Positions 31,926 to 43,264 are shown, counted from the stretch's first letter. The stretch: 64,000 nt of DNA from Bubalus kerabau (GCF_029407905.1 NC_073633.1:24752501-24816500); one strand, 5' to 3'. The notes: a model not told the origin generated them from the sequence alone. A program made the numbers and translations.

Positions 31926-32543
31926 CCTGAGGCCAGACAGACCAGGTCTCCTGCCTGCCAGGCCTGCCCCAGCACAAGCTCTGAGGGTCTCGGGGGCTGC
32001 AGCGGGGTCCTGGGGTCTACCCTGCTGCCAGCCTCCTTCCTGGCCCCGCTGGGGGACTGCCGTCTCTTCTCCTTCTGCTTTTAATTGCTTGGAAACAGAG
32101 CTGACGGCAGTGGGAACAGCTCAGCCGCTGCTGGTCTCATGACTGGAGGCTTTTGTTTGTTCACAGAATCATATTTTTACACTCTGGCTTCTGCTAATTT
32201 ATGCCGCAGACAGAGCTATCCCTTGCTGAAGATGGGGTTTGGGGGAGCAGGGAGTCAATTCCCAGGTTTATTTAGTCATCTTGGAGCCTATTAGAAGCTA
32301 AGCACAGAATAAATTAACAACAAAAAAAGTAATAATAGTCGGGCTCAGTGTTTATTTCCTGGCGGTTCCCTCCTCCAGTGGGCTAGGCATGTTCCCTTTG
32401 CACATCCTCAGTATGTCCACGGAGGGAAGCTTCGCTGGGAAAATGAAATGACTCCTCATTTAAGATGAAGCAATCAGCCTGTGCTGTTGCTGCTCAGCAA
32501 TTATGGAGGTTCATCGCAGCTCAGCTCCAAGGGGCGAGCCCTC

Positions 32544-32582
<39 letters not shown>

Positions 32583-32768
32583 ACATAGCCCAGTACATCT
32601 CTGAGTGTGACTTGAATTTCAGAGTTTCAATATCCCATGGGTGTTGGGGCTCAACTGAGAGCAATCAGGGAGGGCTTCCTAGAGGGAAGGACCTGAATAT
32701 CTGAGAATGGGAAGGGGGAAATCTGAGTCTGACCCCTATGGCCCCAGACAGGGATGGATACAGCACTG
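31926..32768. other. Single-copy DNA, partly AT-rich
   Basis: No repeat recognised apart from the (CA)n below. 32080-32345 ('ttttaattgcttgg', 'gcttctgctaatttatgc', 'cagaataaattaacaacaaaaaaagtaataatag') has several TAAT-type words and could be conserved. No gene recognised. Confidence 0.4.
32546..32579. repeat. (CA)n microsatellite
   Basis: About 16 CA units with one CG near the start. Confidence 0.95.
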
Positions 32769-32779
32769 CTTTGAAGAAG

Positions 32780-32957
32780 TTGTTGCTGTTCAGTCGCTCA
32801 GTCATGTCTGACTCTTTGCAACCCCATGGACTGCAGCACACCAGGCTTCCCTGTCCTTCATTATCTCCTGGTGTTTGCTCAAACTCATGTCCATTGGGTT
32901 GATGATGCCATCCAATTATCTCATCCTCTGTTGCCCTCTTTTCCTCCTGCCCTCAAT
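32780..32957 (-). mobile_element. BovB LINE 3' end, antisense, with TSD
   Basis: 'ttgctgttcagtcgctcagtcatgtctgactctttgcaacc ... gtttgctcaaactcatgtccattgggttgatgatgcc ... cctgccctcaat' is the antisense BovB 3' UTR. The TSD CTTTGAAGAAG (32769-32779) is matched by CTTTGAAAGAAG (32958-32969), differing by one inserted A. A severely 5'-truncated copy of about 180 bp. Confidence 0.9.
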
Positions 32958-32969
32958 CTTTGAAAGAAG

Positions 32970-34156
32970 GAAGCAGGGGAAAAGATGAGTGAGTGGGCTG
33001 GAGACCCATTTTGGAAGCTTAAATGATTGCAAAATCCTCTTGAGATGGACTCTGTTCCTCAAGTAAGGTTTAGGGCAAAAACACTTTGCACCCATTATAA
33101 ATAAACCAAGGGCTGGAGCTCAGAGGGTGTGGGAGGAGACCCCCTAGCTCCAGAAAGCCCTGGTAACAAGAGAGAAGAGTCTCTTAATTAGTGAATGAGC
33201 CAGAAAGGGTCTGAGTAAGGCAAATTAAGATCAAGCTCAGGAATACAAGGTCAGAAGAATACAGAAAAGGGCAGAGAAAGGGTGAGGAAACCAGCCCTGT
33301 TCTCAGTGCTGGCACATGGAAGGCCTTAACACATGCTTGTCCTTGGCTCCACCATTACCTCTTGTGGCAAAAGTGGCTGCCTTGTCACCCTCCACGCCCA
33401 CCAGGACCACTTTTTCTGGGTGCCTGAACCCGGAAATCTGTAGATTTCATCCACACATGCACCCATCCTCCCACCCAGCAGTCTCCCAGGCTTCATTCAC
33501 TCATCCTACTCATCCATCCACCCAGTGACTTATCCACCATCCATCCACCCATCCACCTACACCCAGCTACCCATTCTAGCCAGCTACCTACACAATGGAG
33601 AGGCAGACAGTGAGTACAGCAGAGACTCCTCACCAGCAACCTGGGTGGCACCCTGGAGACTTATTCAGTGGCATTTCCGAGGGCCTAACTGCAAGCCTTG
33701 GAGCCACAGGAATCTGCTTTGGTGAGCTGGGTGCTAAGGAGATTCATCTCTCTGTGACAGACTTACATTTACCAAGCTCACAGGGCCTGATATTTATATA
33801 TACACCCTGATGCCAACTTATTAATTTATAATAAGAAATGCTACTCAAGTGGAGCGGATGTTTGCCTTGGCAGAACCGAGTTTCTCCCAGCAGGAAAGTA
33901 ACAGGAGAAGTCAGATTATCATAAAAAAATTCTGGGTTGGTAATTCACAGTGAGAAATCAAATTTTTGAGGGGCCTGTGTATTCATGAACTCCCAGATCT
34001 GTCTTCTGTCTCTGAAAGCAAGTTAGAAGGTGATCAGAAGTTCCCTCGGTGAATCTGAATTAGAGAGTTGGGGGGTTGGCTGTGTGACTTGCTGTTTAAC
34101 AGCTTGAGGTTTCTTCCCCACCCTGGCACCTGATCTGTCTCAGGTACCTTTTACCC
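32970..34156. other. Single-copy DNA
   Basis: Contains the (ATCC)n-like tract below. AT-rich near 33780-33840. No gene recognised. Confidence 0.4.
33501..33565. repeat. Degenerate (ATCC)n tetranucleotide tract
   Basis: Repeated CATCC/CCACC words ('catccatccacccag ... ccaccatccatccacccatccacc') form an imperfect tetranucleotide repeat. Confidence 0.8.
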
Positions 34157-34250
34157 CAGGGGCCAGCAAACTACGGCCCTCAGGCCGAACATCACCTGTT
34201 TTCTATGTCCCAAGAGCGAAGAATGAATTTTACATTTCTAGCTCTAACAA

Positions 34251-34750
34251 ACCTAGACAGCATATTAAAAAACAGAGACATCACTTTGCCAACAAATATC
34301 TGTCTAGTCAAAGCTATGGGTTTTTCCAGTAGTCACATATGGATGTGAGAGTTGGACCATAAAGAAGGCTGGGTACCAAAGAATTGATGCTTTTGAACTG
34401 TGGTGTTGGAGAAGACTCTTAAGGGTCCCTTGGACTGCAAGGAGATCAAACCAGTCAGTCCTAAAGGAAATCAACCCTGAATACTCATTAGAAGGACTAA
34501 TGCTGAAGCTGAAGCTCTAATACTTTGGCCACCTGATGCCAAGAACCGACTCACTGGCAAAGACCCTGATGCTGGGAAAGACTGAAGGCAGGAGGAGAAG
34601 GGGATGACAGAGGATGAGATGGTTGGATGGTCTCATCAGCTCAATGGACATGAATTTGAGCAAACTCCAGGAGATAGTGAAGGACAGGGAAGCCTGGCAT
34701 GTTGTAGTCCATGGGGTCGCAAAGAGTTGGACATGAGTGAGCAACTGAAC
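34251..34750 (+). mobile_element. BovB LINE 3' end, sense, 5'-truncated
   Basis: 'acctagacagcatattaaaaaacagagacatcactttgcc' through 'ggacatgagtgagcaactgaac' is the sense BovB end: the last part of ORF2 and the 3' UTR. AACAA flanks both sides (34246-34250 and 34751-34755), a possible short TSD. The frame is broken. Confidence 0.92.
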
Positions 34751-34946
34751 AACAATAAAAGATGAATGATATTTTGTGAAATGTGAAAATCATATGAAAT
34801 TCAAATTTCAACACCCCACAAATGAAGTTTTAATGAAACACGAGCCATTCATTCATTACCTATGACTTATGGCTACTTCTGCGTTACAGCCACAGAGTTG
34901 AGTGGTTGCCACCAAGACTGTGTAACCTGCAAAGCCTAAACTATTT

Positions 34947-35072
34947 TTTTTTTATTTTATTTTATTTTTAAACTTTACATAACTGTATTAGTTTTGCCAA
35001 ATATCAAAATGAATCTGCCACAGGTATACATGTGTTCCCCGTCCTGAACCCTCCTCCCTCCTCCCTCCCCAT
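34947..35072 (-). mobile_element. L1 3' end of the bovine type, antisense
   Basis: A T-rich run leads into 'aaactttacataactgtattagttttgccaaatatcaaaatgaatctgccacaggtatacatgtgttccccgtcctgaaccc', the complement of a young ruminant L1 3' end. Perfect 12-bp TSD CCTAAACTATTT at 34935-34946 and 35073-35084. A tiny 5'-truncated insertion. Confidence 0.95.
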
Positions 35073-35119
35073 CCTAAACTATTTATTATGTGATCACTAA
35101 TAGAAGTTTTTGACCTGTG

Positions 35120-36605
35120 CTCTAGACCAGTCCCTCACCTTTCTATGGGCCTTTGTCTTTTTACTGAGCTGCTGCCACTCTCCTGTTTACCTGAGACTGT
35201 TTAGAGACTTTCTGGATCATGGGAGCTGCCAAGCTGACAAATCATGAACTTTTAGGTAATCTCTTAGCTCCCATGCACGCACGAGCATGTCATAACCACC
35301 TTGTAAGGATATCAGCCTAGCCCCCAGTGGGCTCATCAGCACCCCCATGCTGGGATAATGCAAAACAGTTGTTTTCCTCTTTCTGTTCACCAGCTCTCTG
35401 TTCTCCCATTCACCCCCCAGTCTCCCTCCCATCATGCCTTCATTGACCAAGCAGGTCTCGTTTGCCCACCCACAGTGGCGCCTACCTTTCCATCTCTTGA
35501 GCATCCAACCATCCATCGACTTAGCCTCTGGCCCAGTCAGGCAGGTGTGATTGTGTGCATGTGTGTGCCTGTGCGTGGATGTGTGTGTGTGCACACGAAT
35601 GCGCATGTGTGTGTGTATAGCGGGTGACTTCACAATTCAACAAACTCTCTGCTATGTTTGAGGCTTTAATCAGAGCCAAAAGGCTGGTGAGAAAGTCGCA
35701 TTCCTACAGGTCAGGGTTCAGGTACCCTGAGCTGGGTTGACTGTCTCCAGCGAGAATTTCCTCTGATTGAGAACAAATAGCACCACTTCGACCCTGTGGC
35801 CCTCCCTCTGCTTCAAGGCTGTGAAGTGTCGTCTGGAGTTCTTAAGAGGCAGCTGTGTGGGAGAGAGAGGGGAAAAAAGAAAAGAGGAGGCGAGGGAGGG
35901 GAGAGGAAACAGACAGAACAAGAAGGAGGGCGGGCGGGGGGAGGAGAGAGAGCTTGCCCTGTGGGAAGCGCTCAGATGCCATGGCTCAGGGCCCCTTGAT
36001 TCATTCTTCCCGGGCTCCTTTGTCCTGGCCCTGGGTGGTGTGGGCGGGCTCGTCTGGGAGTGCCCAGGGGCTGTATGGGCACAGCTGGGTGCTCAGGCAG
36101 CCAGCGTCCTGGGCACTGCCTCCCCTACTGCCTGCCCAGCTGGCGACTTGGGTTTCTGCCTCCTTCTGCTGGCCTGGGGAGGATCTGTACAGGATTCAGC
36201 CTGAGTTTCGGGGACACTCAGGATGACAGACCCTCAGAGACAGGAGTAAAGAGGCACTGTCTGCAGTCAGCACAGTCCCGGTGACAGCTCCAATCTGGCT
36301 CAGCGGGTACGTGTGGGCCTCGGGCACCAGAGGCTGGGTAGTGCAGACCACACAGAGTGGGAGTTGAAACCCAGTTTCTGAGGCTTCAGCTCTGGGCTCT
36401 GTTCCCCTGCTCCAAACTGCCAGGAGGAAACACACCTGTCTCTCAGCCCAGCTTGCAGAGGCCACGGGCAGAAGACTGTAATCAAATAAACAAAGCAGAG
36501 CGAAAAATCTTTAAAACAAGATGTTGACCCAAACACACAATAACTGCCTTTCCTGCTACTGGCAGAGACCTTTAAAGCTGGGGGCATCTGCCTCTGCACT
36601 GTATG
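35120..36605. other. Single-copy DNA with GT-rich and purine-rich tracts
   Basis: A degenerate GT-rich stretch at about 35550-35620, and a long A/G tract at 35859-35952 (listed separately). Frames of 120-145 codons around 35767-36226 read through the purine tract and are not credible genes. Confidence 0.4.
35859..35952 (+). repeat. Polypurine low-complexity tract
   Basis: About 94 bases, nearly all A or G with only a few C. Such tracts can form triplex (H-DNA) structures and often vary in length. Confidence 0.85.
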
Positions 36606-36690
36606 GATCGAGAAGCCAAGGCTTCAGGTGACAAGAGCTAAGTGGCGAGGCCAGCCTGGACCTCAACTCTAGAACTTCTGCCTGCAGGGA
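36606..36690 (-). repeat. MIR SINE fragment, antisense
   Basis: 'gagaagccaaggcttcaggtgacaagagctaagtggcgaggccagcctggacctcaactctag' resembles the antisense MIR 5' part. Moderate match. Confidence 0.45.
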
Positions 36691-36699
36691 GGCGGCATC

Positions 36700-36880
36700 A
36701 CAGAATAGTGATGGCCTCGGGCTCTGAGGTCGGAAAGTCGTGGTTTCAAGGCCCGCCTCCTCTCCCAGACGGCGTGAGGCTCAATGTCCTGTATAAAAGG
36801 CTATGCTGGGAAGAGAACTGAGCTCACAGGCTCTTTGTAAAGTGCCTGGCGCATAGTAGGTGGCCAGTATGTTAACTTTT
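36700..36880 (+). repeat. MIR SINE, sense
   Basis: 'gggctctgaggtcggaaagtcgtggtttcaaggcccgcctcctctccc' then, after an internal deletion, 'tttgtaaagtgcctggcgcatagtaggtggccagtatgttaac' follow the MIR 5' and 3' parts. Confidence 0.7.
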
Positions 36881-36895
36881 AGAAAGTGGCTACTG

Positions 36896-37219
36896 GGAAT
36901 AGAGATGCGGATGTACAGAACAGACTTGTGGATACAGGGAGTGAGGGAAGGAGGGGTGGGGTGAGGGGAGAGAGGAGCACTGACATGCGCACTGCCGTGT
37001 GTGCATCAGAGCTGCTGGGAAGCTACGGTCCAGCACAGGGAGCTCAGCCCAGCGCTCTGTGATGACCAGAGGAGTGGGATTGGGGGTCGGTGGGAGGGAG
37101 GCTTCAGAGGGAGGGGATATATGTATACACATAGCTGATTCATTGTTGTACAGCAGAAAATAGCACAACACTATAAAGCAATTATACTCCAATCAAAAAA
37201 TAAAGTCAAATAAAAATAA
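36896..37219 (+). mobile_element. L1 LINE 3' end, sense, 5'-truncated
   Basis: 'gatgtacagaacagacttgtggatacaggg', 'gggaagctacggtccagcacagggagctcagcccagcgctctgtgatgacc', 'ggggatatatgtatacacatagctgattcattgttgtacagcag' and 'gcaattatactccaatcaaaaaataaa' are an artiodactyl L1 3' end with an A-rich tail. TSDs AAAGTGGCTACTG (36883-36895) and AAAGTAGCTACTG (37220-37232) differ at one base. Confidence 0.95.
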
Positions 37220-37232
37220 AAAGTAGCTACTG

Positions 37233-37490
37233 TGCTGGGGTTAGAGAATTGAACAAAATCCTCTCTACAAGGAAACCCCAGTTTGATGGGGAAGATGATA
37301 GACTCTTGATTCAGAGGAACCAGTGCAGTTCAAGATGTGGGCGCTGTGGGCAAGGGGATCAGATGGCTTCCCAGACGTAGCAGATACACTGATCCCCAAA
37401 GAGCTCCTGTCTATCAGGTGGGCAAGGGCAGAGGAAAAGATGCCAGACAAAGGGCACAGCCGGGCAAAGACAGAGAAGGACGAGGTCCTC
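37233..37490 (-). repeat. L2 LINE, antisense
   Basis: 'gctggggttagagaattgaacaaaatcctctctacaaggaaaccccagtttgatggggaagatgatag ... atggcttcccagacgtagcag ... gatgccagacaaagggcacagccgggcaaagac' follows the antisense L2. The L1 above landed in or next to it. Confidence 0.6.
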
Positions 37491-38252
37491 TCTGGAGTGA
37501 GGTTGCTTACTGAGGGTTTTCCCTGCTAATAAAAGGTCCCCAGTGGGACTCCCACTGCCCAGGGCTCCTCATCACTCTCCTTCCAATGTGAGCTCTGGGA
37601 AAGTAAACTGGCTGAGTATTTGCTGAAGCCAAACACCATTTTGCTTCAGCAAATTTTCTGATGGAAAAAAATAATTCTGTAATGAGGTCCCAAGTTAAAC
37701 AGACTTGGCATTGGTGTTTGGAATTATGTGGCTCCACTCTTCACCAGGAGGGATAGAAATAGGATAGGAGGATAAAGGGGATTAGCCCAGATACGTGTAT
37801 CAGGAGGCTCCTTCCCCTTCCAGGAAGCCTCCCCAGCTTTCACCCTCATAGGCATCACATAGACACTCTCCCAACCAGCTATTTCACACTCACATCTGAG
37901 CACTCATCTCCAAGCTCAAGTACACACACACCTCAGAGCACATGAGACTTACAGACTGTTGCCACAAGCCTTTGCTTCTACTCACGCTCACACACACACA
38001 CACACACATGTGCAGGACAGCTCAGGGTGTTTCTCCAAGCTGTTTCTGCATCTCATAACATTTCAGATGCTGACAACCAAAAGATTGGAGGGCTCTAGGC
38101 CAAAAGTGACCCCAGCCTGCTAGTTGCCACTGTCTGTATCCCCTCAGGGTGGGAGGGCAGGCGGATGCCCCTCCCCACACCGGGCCATTCACTGAGCCCA
38201 GAGGAACAGGTAGGGCACCACTCTGATTCTGACTCACTCAGAGAGTCAGATG
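37491..38252. other. Single-copy DNA with a short (CA)n
   Basis: (CA)n at 37989-38009. No gene recognised. Confidence 0.45.
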
Positions 38253-38440
38253 GGGGACTTTCCTGGTGCTCCAGTGGTTAAGATCCACCTGGCAATGCAG
38301 GGGACATGGGTTCAATCCCTGGTCTGGGACGATTCCACAATGAGAAGCCCTTGCAGCACAGTGAAGAGTAGCCCCTGCTCGCCGCAACTAGAGAACACAG
38401 CAACGAAGATCCGCCGCAGACAAAAATAAATAAATAAAAA
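38253..38440 (+). mobile_element. CHR-type SINE, sense
   Basis: 'gggggactttcctggtgctccagtggttaagatcc ... gcaatgcaggggacatgggttcaatccctggtctggg ... gaagagtagcccctgctcgccgcaactagag ... ccgcagacaaaaataaataaataaa' is a CHR element, shortened in the middle. No clear TSD. Confidence 0.9.
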
Positions 38441-39412
38441 TGAAAAGCATGAAGTGGGGTACTCAGGTCCTCTCTGTCGCTGGAGCCCAGAAGAGGCCCC
38501 ATGGGAGGCGGTGGAGTCCAGTGTATCTGGCTCAGAAGGGCCCAAAGACTAAATAATGTCACTGTTGGGTTCTTGCAGATGTAATTGGGTCTGACGGTCC
38601 TTGACTAATCTGTATTTGTCTTCCTAAAACCTCTGTCATGCTGCCCTCTGCCTGCCCAGCCTCCCACAGCCCTTGGCACTGTCTCAGCCGAGGCAGACTC
38701 ATGGAAGGGCAGGGGTAAAGACCTAGTTTCAGAGCCAGGGCAAGGCCTCGCATTCAGATGCAGGGATCCAGACAGGCTGCAGTTTCCAGAATTAAATTTG
38801 GAAAATCTGGACTCTGTCTCTATCCGTCTTCCCGCCTCTTCTGTTTCTCTGTCTTAGAGAATTTCGCCAGTGGTGTACATCTGCCCTGCTCTGGGGCCAG
38901 AAAGGAGGGGTATCAACCATTAGGCAGGTGCTGACTCGTATTCACAACCTGTCACCTCCCAGAGCAGGCCGTGCCCCGTCTGCTAAGATGCGCTGGCTAT
39001 TTTTATGGGTGAAGGTGTGATGTCACAGGTACAGGGGCTTCCTGGCTCCCAGGGAGATGATGCCATGCTCGCTTAGTTCTAACGAGCTCCATGCACACGG
39101 ATCTCCAGGGTTGCTAACAGCCGCTTCTTCCCACTGGCCTGTCCTGTGGGGGAGGGAAGTCCAAGCATTTCCTGACACCCCAGTGTGCCTAGATCTGCTA
39201 GGGTGCTCCACGGACGGAGTGCACCACAAGAGGGAACCTGGACCAATCAGGAAGACGAGTCTTCCCCACAGATGCTCCACTCTGAGCGCCACAGGGATTC
39301 TGAGATGAGGAGTGTCCATAATGGTTCCCTGAGCAGAGCCTTAGGATGGGGAGGATTTGGACAAGAGGAAGGGCCATTCTAGGTGGGGGACAGTGCGAAC
39401 TTAGGTGCCAGG
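38441..39412. other. Single-copy DNA
   Basis: No repeat or gene recognised. Confidence 0.4.
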
Positions 39413-39622
39413 ATAACAGCTAACACTTCCTGACAGTTGACTGTGTGTCAGGCTTTGCTCTAAGGGGTTTCGCATGGCTGCATCAATTTAACCCTCACGG
39501 CGAATAAGGCACAGAGAAGTTAAATAACTTGCCCAAAGTCACACAGCTAGTGAGGAGCAAGGTTGGGATTTGAATCCAGACAGTCTAGTTCTGGAGACCA
39601 TGCTCATAACCACTCTGCTGTG
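39413..39622 (-). repeat. MIR SINE, antisense, full length with a small deletion
   Basis: 'cagctaacacttcctgacagttgactgtgtgtcaggctttgctctaaggggtttcgcatgg ... aatttaaccctcacggcgaataaggcacagagaagttaaataacttgcccaaagtcacacagctagtgaggagcaaggttgggatttgaatccagacagtctagttctggagaccatgctcataaccactctgctg'. The block with the 'attattatccccattttacag' stretch is deleted. Confidence 0.92.
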
Positions 39623-40424
39623 TGTGAAGTTACCTGAGTGGAGGGAGGGTTTGGGCGGCAGGAGTTGGGGAGGTCGGGGTGTGGGGAAGGAGCTGTTAAG
39701 GGACTTAAATGCCAAAGAGAGGTTTGAGAGGTGACCTGAGAGGTGACAGGGAACTAAGAGAAGAGACAGCCTCTGTGTGTCCTCTTTCCCACCAATGCCA
39801 CCCCCTGCTTTTGACTCCTGCCAGCTCAGAGGGGCAGGAAATGTTGTAGTTGATCTAAGACCCTCATTGCTTTGTCTGCCCAGCCCTCTCCCTGCTTCTC
39901 AGGGAGCTATCCATGACAGAATCGTCCCCCTCCACACACACACACACAACAGAACTCCCACCTTTAACACCACTTCCCACCCAAAGGGCCGGGTACATGA
40001 CCAAAGTCTGGCCAGTCAGTGTTCTCTCCTGGGATCTGAAAATTTACAGCCTGAGAAAGAGAGTTCCTTCTTTCTTCCGGGAGCGCTCTGCAGAGGGAAC
40101 CCTGGAGCAGCCTGTGGGCAAGGGTCCAGCTGTGGAGAAGTCTAGCCTGGGAAAAGGAGGCCAGCATCCTTGACCAGCAGAGAGCAGAGGCCAAGAAGAG
40201 GACCTGAGGTGTAGGAGCCTCATGTCCAGTCTCCCCCAGGCAGCCAGCTCCCCAGCCTTCCCCGACATTTGATTTTGTGATCCAGTGACATCTCTGTTGT
40301 GCCTAACTGGCTCAGACTGGGTTTCCATCATTTGTCACCAGGAAGGCCCTAAACAGATATTGTCTCCGAGACTCTGGAAGAGAGGGGAACGTTGAAGTCT
40401 CCATGCAGAACTTGGGGACCACTG
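39623..40424. other. Single-copy DNA with a short (CA)n
   Basis: (CA)n at 39932-39949. No gene recognised. Confidence 0.45.
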
Positions 40425-40545
40425 CAACTTCTCTGGTGGTCCAGTGGCTAAGACTCTGCCTTCCAGCACAGGGGGTAGGGGTTCGATCCCTGGCTGGGGA
40501 ACTAAGGTCCTACATGCTGCAACCAAAAATTTTTTAAAAAGAAAT
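40425..40545 (+). mobile_element. Short CHR-type SINE, sense
   Basis: 'acttctctggtggtccagtggctaagactctgccttccagcacagggggtaggggttcgatccctggctggggaactaaggtcctacatgctgcaaccaaaaattttttaaaaag' is a short CHR element with recognisable A-box and B-box promoter remnants. Confidence 0.92.
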
Positions 40546-41754
40546 GAAGGGGCCCTGATGGGCACTCCTTCATCTCTCCCAAGATGGGAGCCCACTAGGC
40601 ATGCTCTGCTCCAAGTCTGGCCTGGGCGATGCTGGGGGCAGGGAAGAACTGTCTCAGCCTTACAGGGAGATACAGACCTGTGGACAGTGAGCACCCAACC
40701 CAGCAGAACGGAGACCATGCTGTGTAGACACACCACCCCTAACCATGGAAGCCAGAGCCAAGCCCCCGTGTCCTGCCCCAAGCTATCTACATACAAACTT
40801 TCAAGGAAGGAGGATAAGACTAGACCTGAGGCTCAGAGTCCACCGCCTGGACTGCTTGCCAGGAGGCTATACCTGTCCCTGCCCCAAGAAGGAGCCTGGC
40901 CCATCTCTGAGTGTATGTGTCAGCCTGGGTGGGCATAGCAGAGTTTCCTGGTCTTCCCCTGGTGTTAGGCCTGACTCCAGGTTGGTTAGGGAGGTTTTTG
41001 AAAAAATAGCAGCAGCACAGCAAAACCTCAGCACAGAATCATGGTAACAGATGTTCCTTTCTGTCCGGGGTTCCAGCAGGTCGCCCTCTGGTCCCTGTAC
41101 CCCCGGTGTCTGTGCTATGTCGATGGCCGCCTGCTCCAAGCCAAGGGGGCTGACTGTTCAGCTGTGCCCTCACTTTCTGCTGTGTGCTTTGTACTTTCTG
41201 CTCTGGCGCTGGTTGCTGCGCTGGTTTCCTTGGGTATATTTCTCCTGCTCCCCAAGACAATGGTCTTTCTGAGATAGATGCTGGACACATGTGACAGGTG
41301 CTTCTGGGCTTGAGGCTCTTTTCCTAGGTCAGCTGCTCTCCTGAGCCCTCTCTTTCCCTCTAAGCTGAAAACTTGTCTCTCCCCTTAAAAATAGTTACAA
41401 AACAGTGTTTCCAAAATCCTGGAGCATTTGAGTCTGGCGATCTATCATGGGGATTTGGATCTCCCAGTTCCTGTGCTGGGGATCCAGCAGGGGGACATCA
41501 GGGAGGGGTGGGGGAGTCAGGCCCAGGGAGAGGGGCCTTTGGGTGGCTGGGCAGCAGAGCATCACAGAGAGGAAGCAGTGTGATTCCTGGCCACGTTGCA
41601 TCTCACGCTGTGGACCCTGGCTAGAGCTGGGATGCCAGGAGAACAAACTGTGGCAACATGCTCCACTTGGCTTTTGGACTTACAGTGTAACCCAAAGGGC
41701 AACTGGCAAATTATAGATAGCTCTTTCTGGCTGCCCAGGCTTGGCTCCAGCCCT

Positions 41755-41755
<1 letters not shown>
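40546..41755. other. Single-copy DNA
   Basis: No repeat recognised. A 78-codon plus frame (41041-41277) has a hydrophobic C-terminal half but no other support as a gene. Confidence 0.4.

Positions 41756-41792
<37 letters not shown>
41756..41792. repeat. (TG)n microsatellite
   Basis: About 18 uninterrupted TG units. Confidence 0.95.
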
Positions 41793-41794
<2 letters not shown>

Positions 41795-41887
41795 TGGCTG
41801 GGTCCCATGTGTGCTTCTGAGCACATGTGTGCATGCAGTGTGCATACATACACCAGTGATCACACTGGTCACATCTTCTGCTCATGG

Positions 41888-42112
41888 GAGGCTTCCCTGG
41901 TCACTGAGATGATAAAGAATCCACCTCCAATGCAGGAGACTGGGGTTCAGTCCCTGGGGTGGGAGCCCCTGGAGAAGGAAATGGCAATACACTCCAGTAT
42001 TCTTGCCTGGAGAATTCCATGGACAGAGGAGCCTGGCGGGCTCCAGTCCTTAAGATAGAAAAGACTCGGACATGACTGAGTGACTAACACTTTCACTTCA
42101 CTCTTTTCACTT
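41888..42112 (+). mobile_element. Bov-tA SINE, sense
   Basis: Head 'aggcttccctggtcactgagatgataaagaatcc', body 'cctggagaaggaaatggcaatacactccagtattcttgcctggag', tail 'ggacatgactgagtgactaacactttcacttc'. Perfect 12-bp TSD TTCTGCTCATGG at 41876-41887 and 42113-42124. Confidence 0.96.
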
Positions 42113-42124
42113 TTCTGCTCATGG

Positions 42125-42589
42125 CAAAGGCTGGTCTTCAGCAAAGTTGAGCTGTTTGAGGACTTTGCAGCTGGACCCCACTACTCCCTCTGGCCCTCAC
42201 CCCACCTCTCATTCTGTTCTTAGCCACCCCTCTATCCTTCCCTTCTGCACTGTTTCCCCACCAGAGCTTTTCTTGACTGACAGGAACCCAGGTCTGACAT
42301 CTGTCATGGGGTTTATAACTGCAGTCTCTTCCTTAAGGCCCTATGCATCAGATCTGACACTTTTCACAATCTCTGGAAGCTACTTTTTAGTAAGAAAAAT
42401 ATTGGACTATCTGCACCTTTTATCGATCAGATAAGCTTCCAACTCCGGGCTGTGCTGTTCCAGGTTTTCCCCAACCTGGCCCCAATCTCACTTTTCTGTT
42501 TCACCAGAACTTTCTAGAAACTTCTCCCCAGACAGGGAATAAAAGGTGGGAGGAGGTGGCTTGGGGCCATGGGAGGACTGAGAGTTGAT
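42125..42589. other. Single-copy DNA
   Basis: No repeat or gene recognised. Confidence 0.4.
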
Positions 42590-42700
42590 TTTCTTGGGTT
42601 CCAGTTCTATCTCTGCCAATAATTACTTTTGTAATCTTGGGCAAGTCCTTACATTTCTCTAGACTTCAGTCTTCTCTGTAAATTGGGTGCATTAAATAAT
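42590..42700 (+). repeat. MIR SINE
   Basis: 'gttccagttctatctctgccaataattacttttgtaatcttgggcaagtccttacatttctctagacttcagtcttctctgtaaattggg' follows the MIR 5' part and core. Confidence 0.75.
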
Positions 42701-42791
42701 ATCAAACGCTCAGCCTGGGGGACCATCAGAACCTCCAAGGGTGACTTTTCAGGTTGGTAAACAACTTAGTTAGTTCACTGTGACTCTGATT

Positions 42792-43207
42792 GTATTAACT
42801 TTGTGTGGCTGCCATAACAAATTACCACAAGCTGGGTGGCTTAAAACAACATAGATTCATTCTCTGAAATCTTTTACATTGAGCTGAAATCAAAGATTCT
42901 GCAGAGCTGCAGTCCCTCCAGGGGCTCCAGGGGCGCATCCATTCCTTGCTCTTCCACATTCTGGGAGCTGTGGCTTTCATCGGCCTCTGGCCACATCCCT
43001 CCAAATCTCCCTTTGTCTCCCTCTTCTAAGGACACCAGGGATAGCATTCAGAGTCCACCCAGATACTTCAAAATACACTCTCCCCATCTCTAGACCCTTA
43101 ACCTCATCACATCTACAAAGACCCCTTTTCCAAATAAGGTGACATTTCCGGGCCCCAGGGATCAGAACCTGATATCTTCGGGGGCTATTACTCAGCCTGC
43201 TACAACC
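42792..43207 (-). repeat. Old LTR-like remnant (MaLR-like), antisense
   Basis: 'tgtggctgccataacaaattaccacaagctgggtggcttaaaacaac', 'ggacaccagggatagcattcagagtccaccc', 'cctcatcacatctacaaagacccc', 'caaataaggtgacatttccgggccccagggatcagaacc' reproduce the antisense form of a well-known ERVL-MaLR-type LTR. Family name is from memory. Confidence 0.6.
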
Positions 43208-43264
43208 ACAGCATCGAATCCATTTAGAAATGTCACCTATCACTAAAGGCAAGTGTGAGGTTTT

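Larger units (their letters stand above)
34157..35119 (+). mobile_element. hAT-type DNA transposon remnant, interrupted twice
   Basis: The left end CAGGGGCCAGCAAACT plus 'acggccctcaggccgaacatcacctg' and the interior 'catatgaaattcaaatttcaacacc ... aatgaagttttaatgaaacacgagcc ... cagagttgagtggttgcc ... gcaaagcctaaactattt ... agaagtttttgacctgtg' match the non-autonomous hAT-like repeat remembered with termini CAGGGGTCGGCAAACT. It is split by a BovB (34251-34750) and a young L1 end (34947-35072), so it predates both. No transposase-coding capacity. Confidence 0.75.

Noticed and set aside
35767..36226. Overlapping plus frames of 120-145 codons rich in R, K, E and G
   Set aside because: They translate the polypurine tract, which is open in all frames for compositional reasons.
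41041..41277. 78-codon frame with a hydrophobic stretch that looks like a membrane segment
   Set aside because: Short, isolated, with no promoter, splice or family support. Hydrophobic runs arise readily from T-rich codons.
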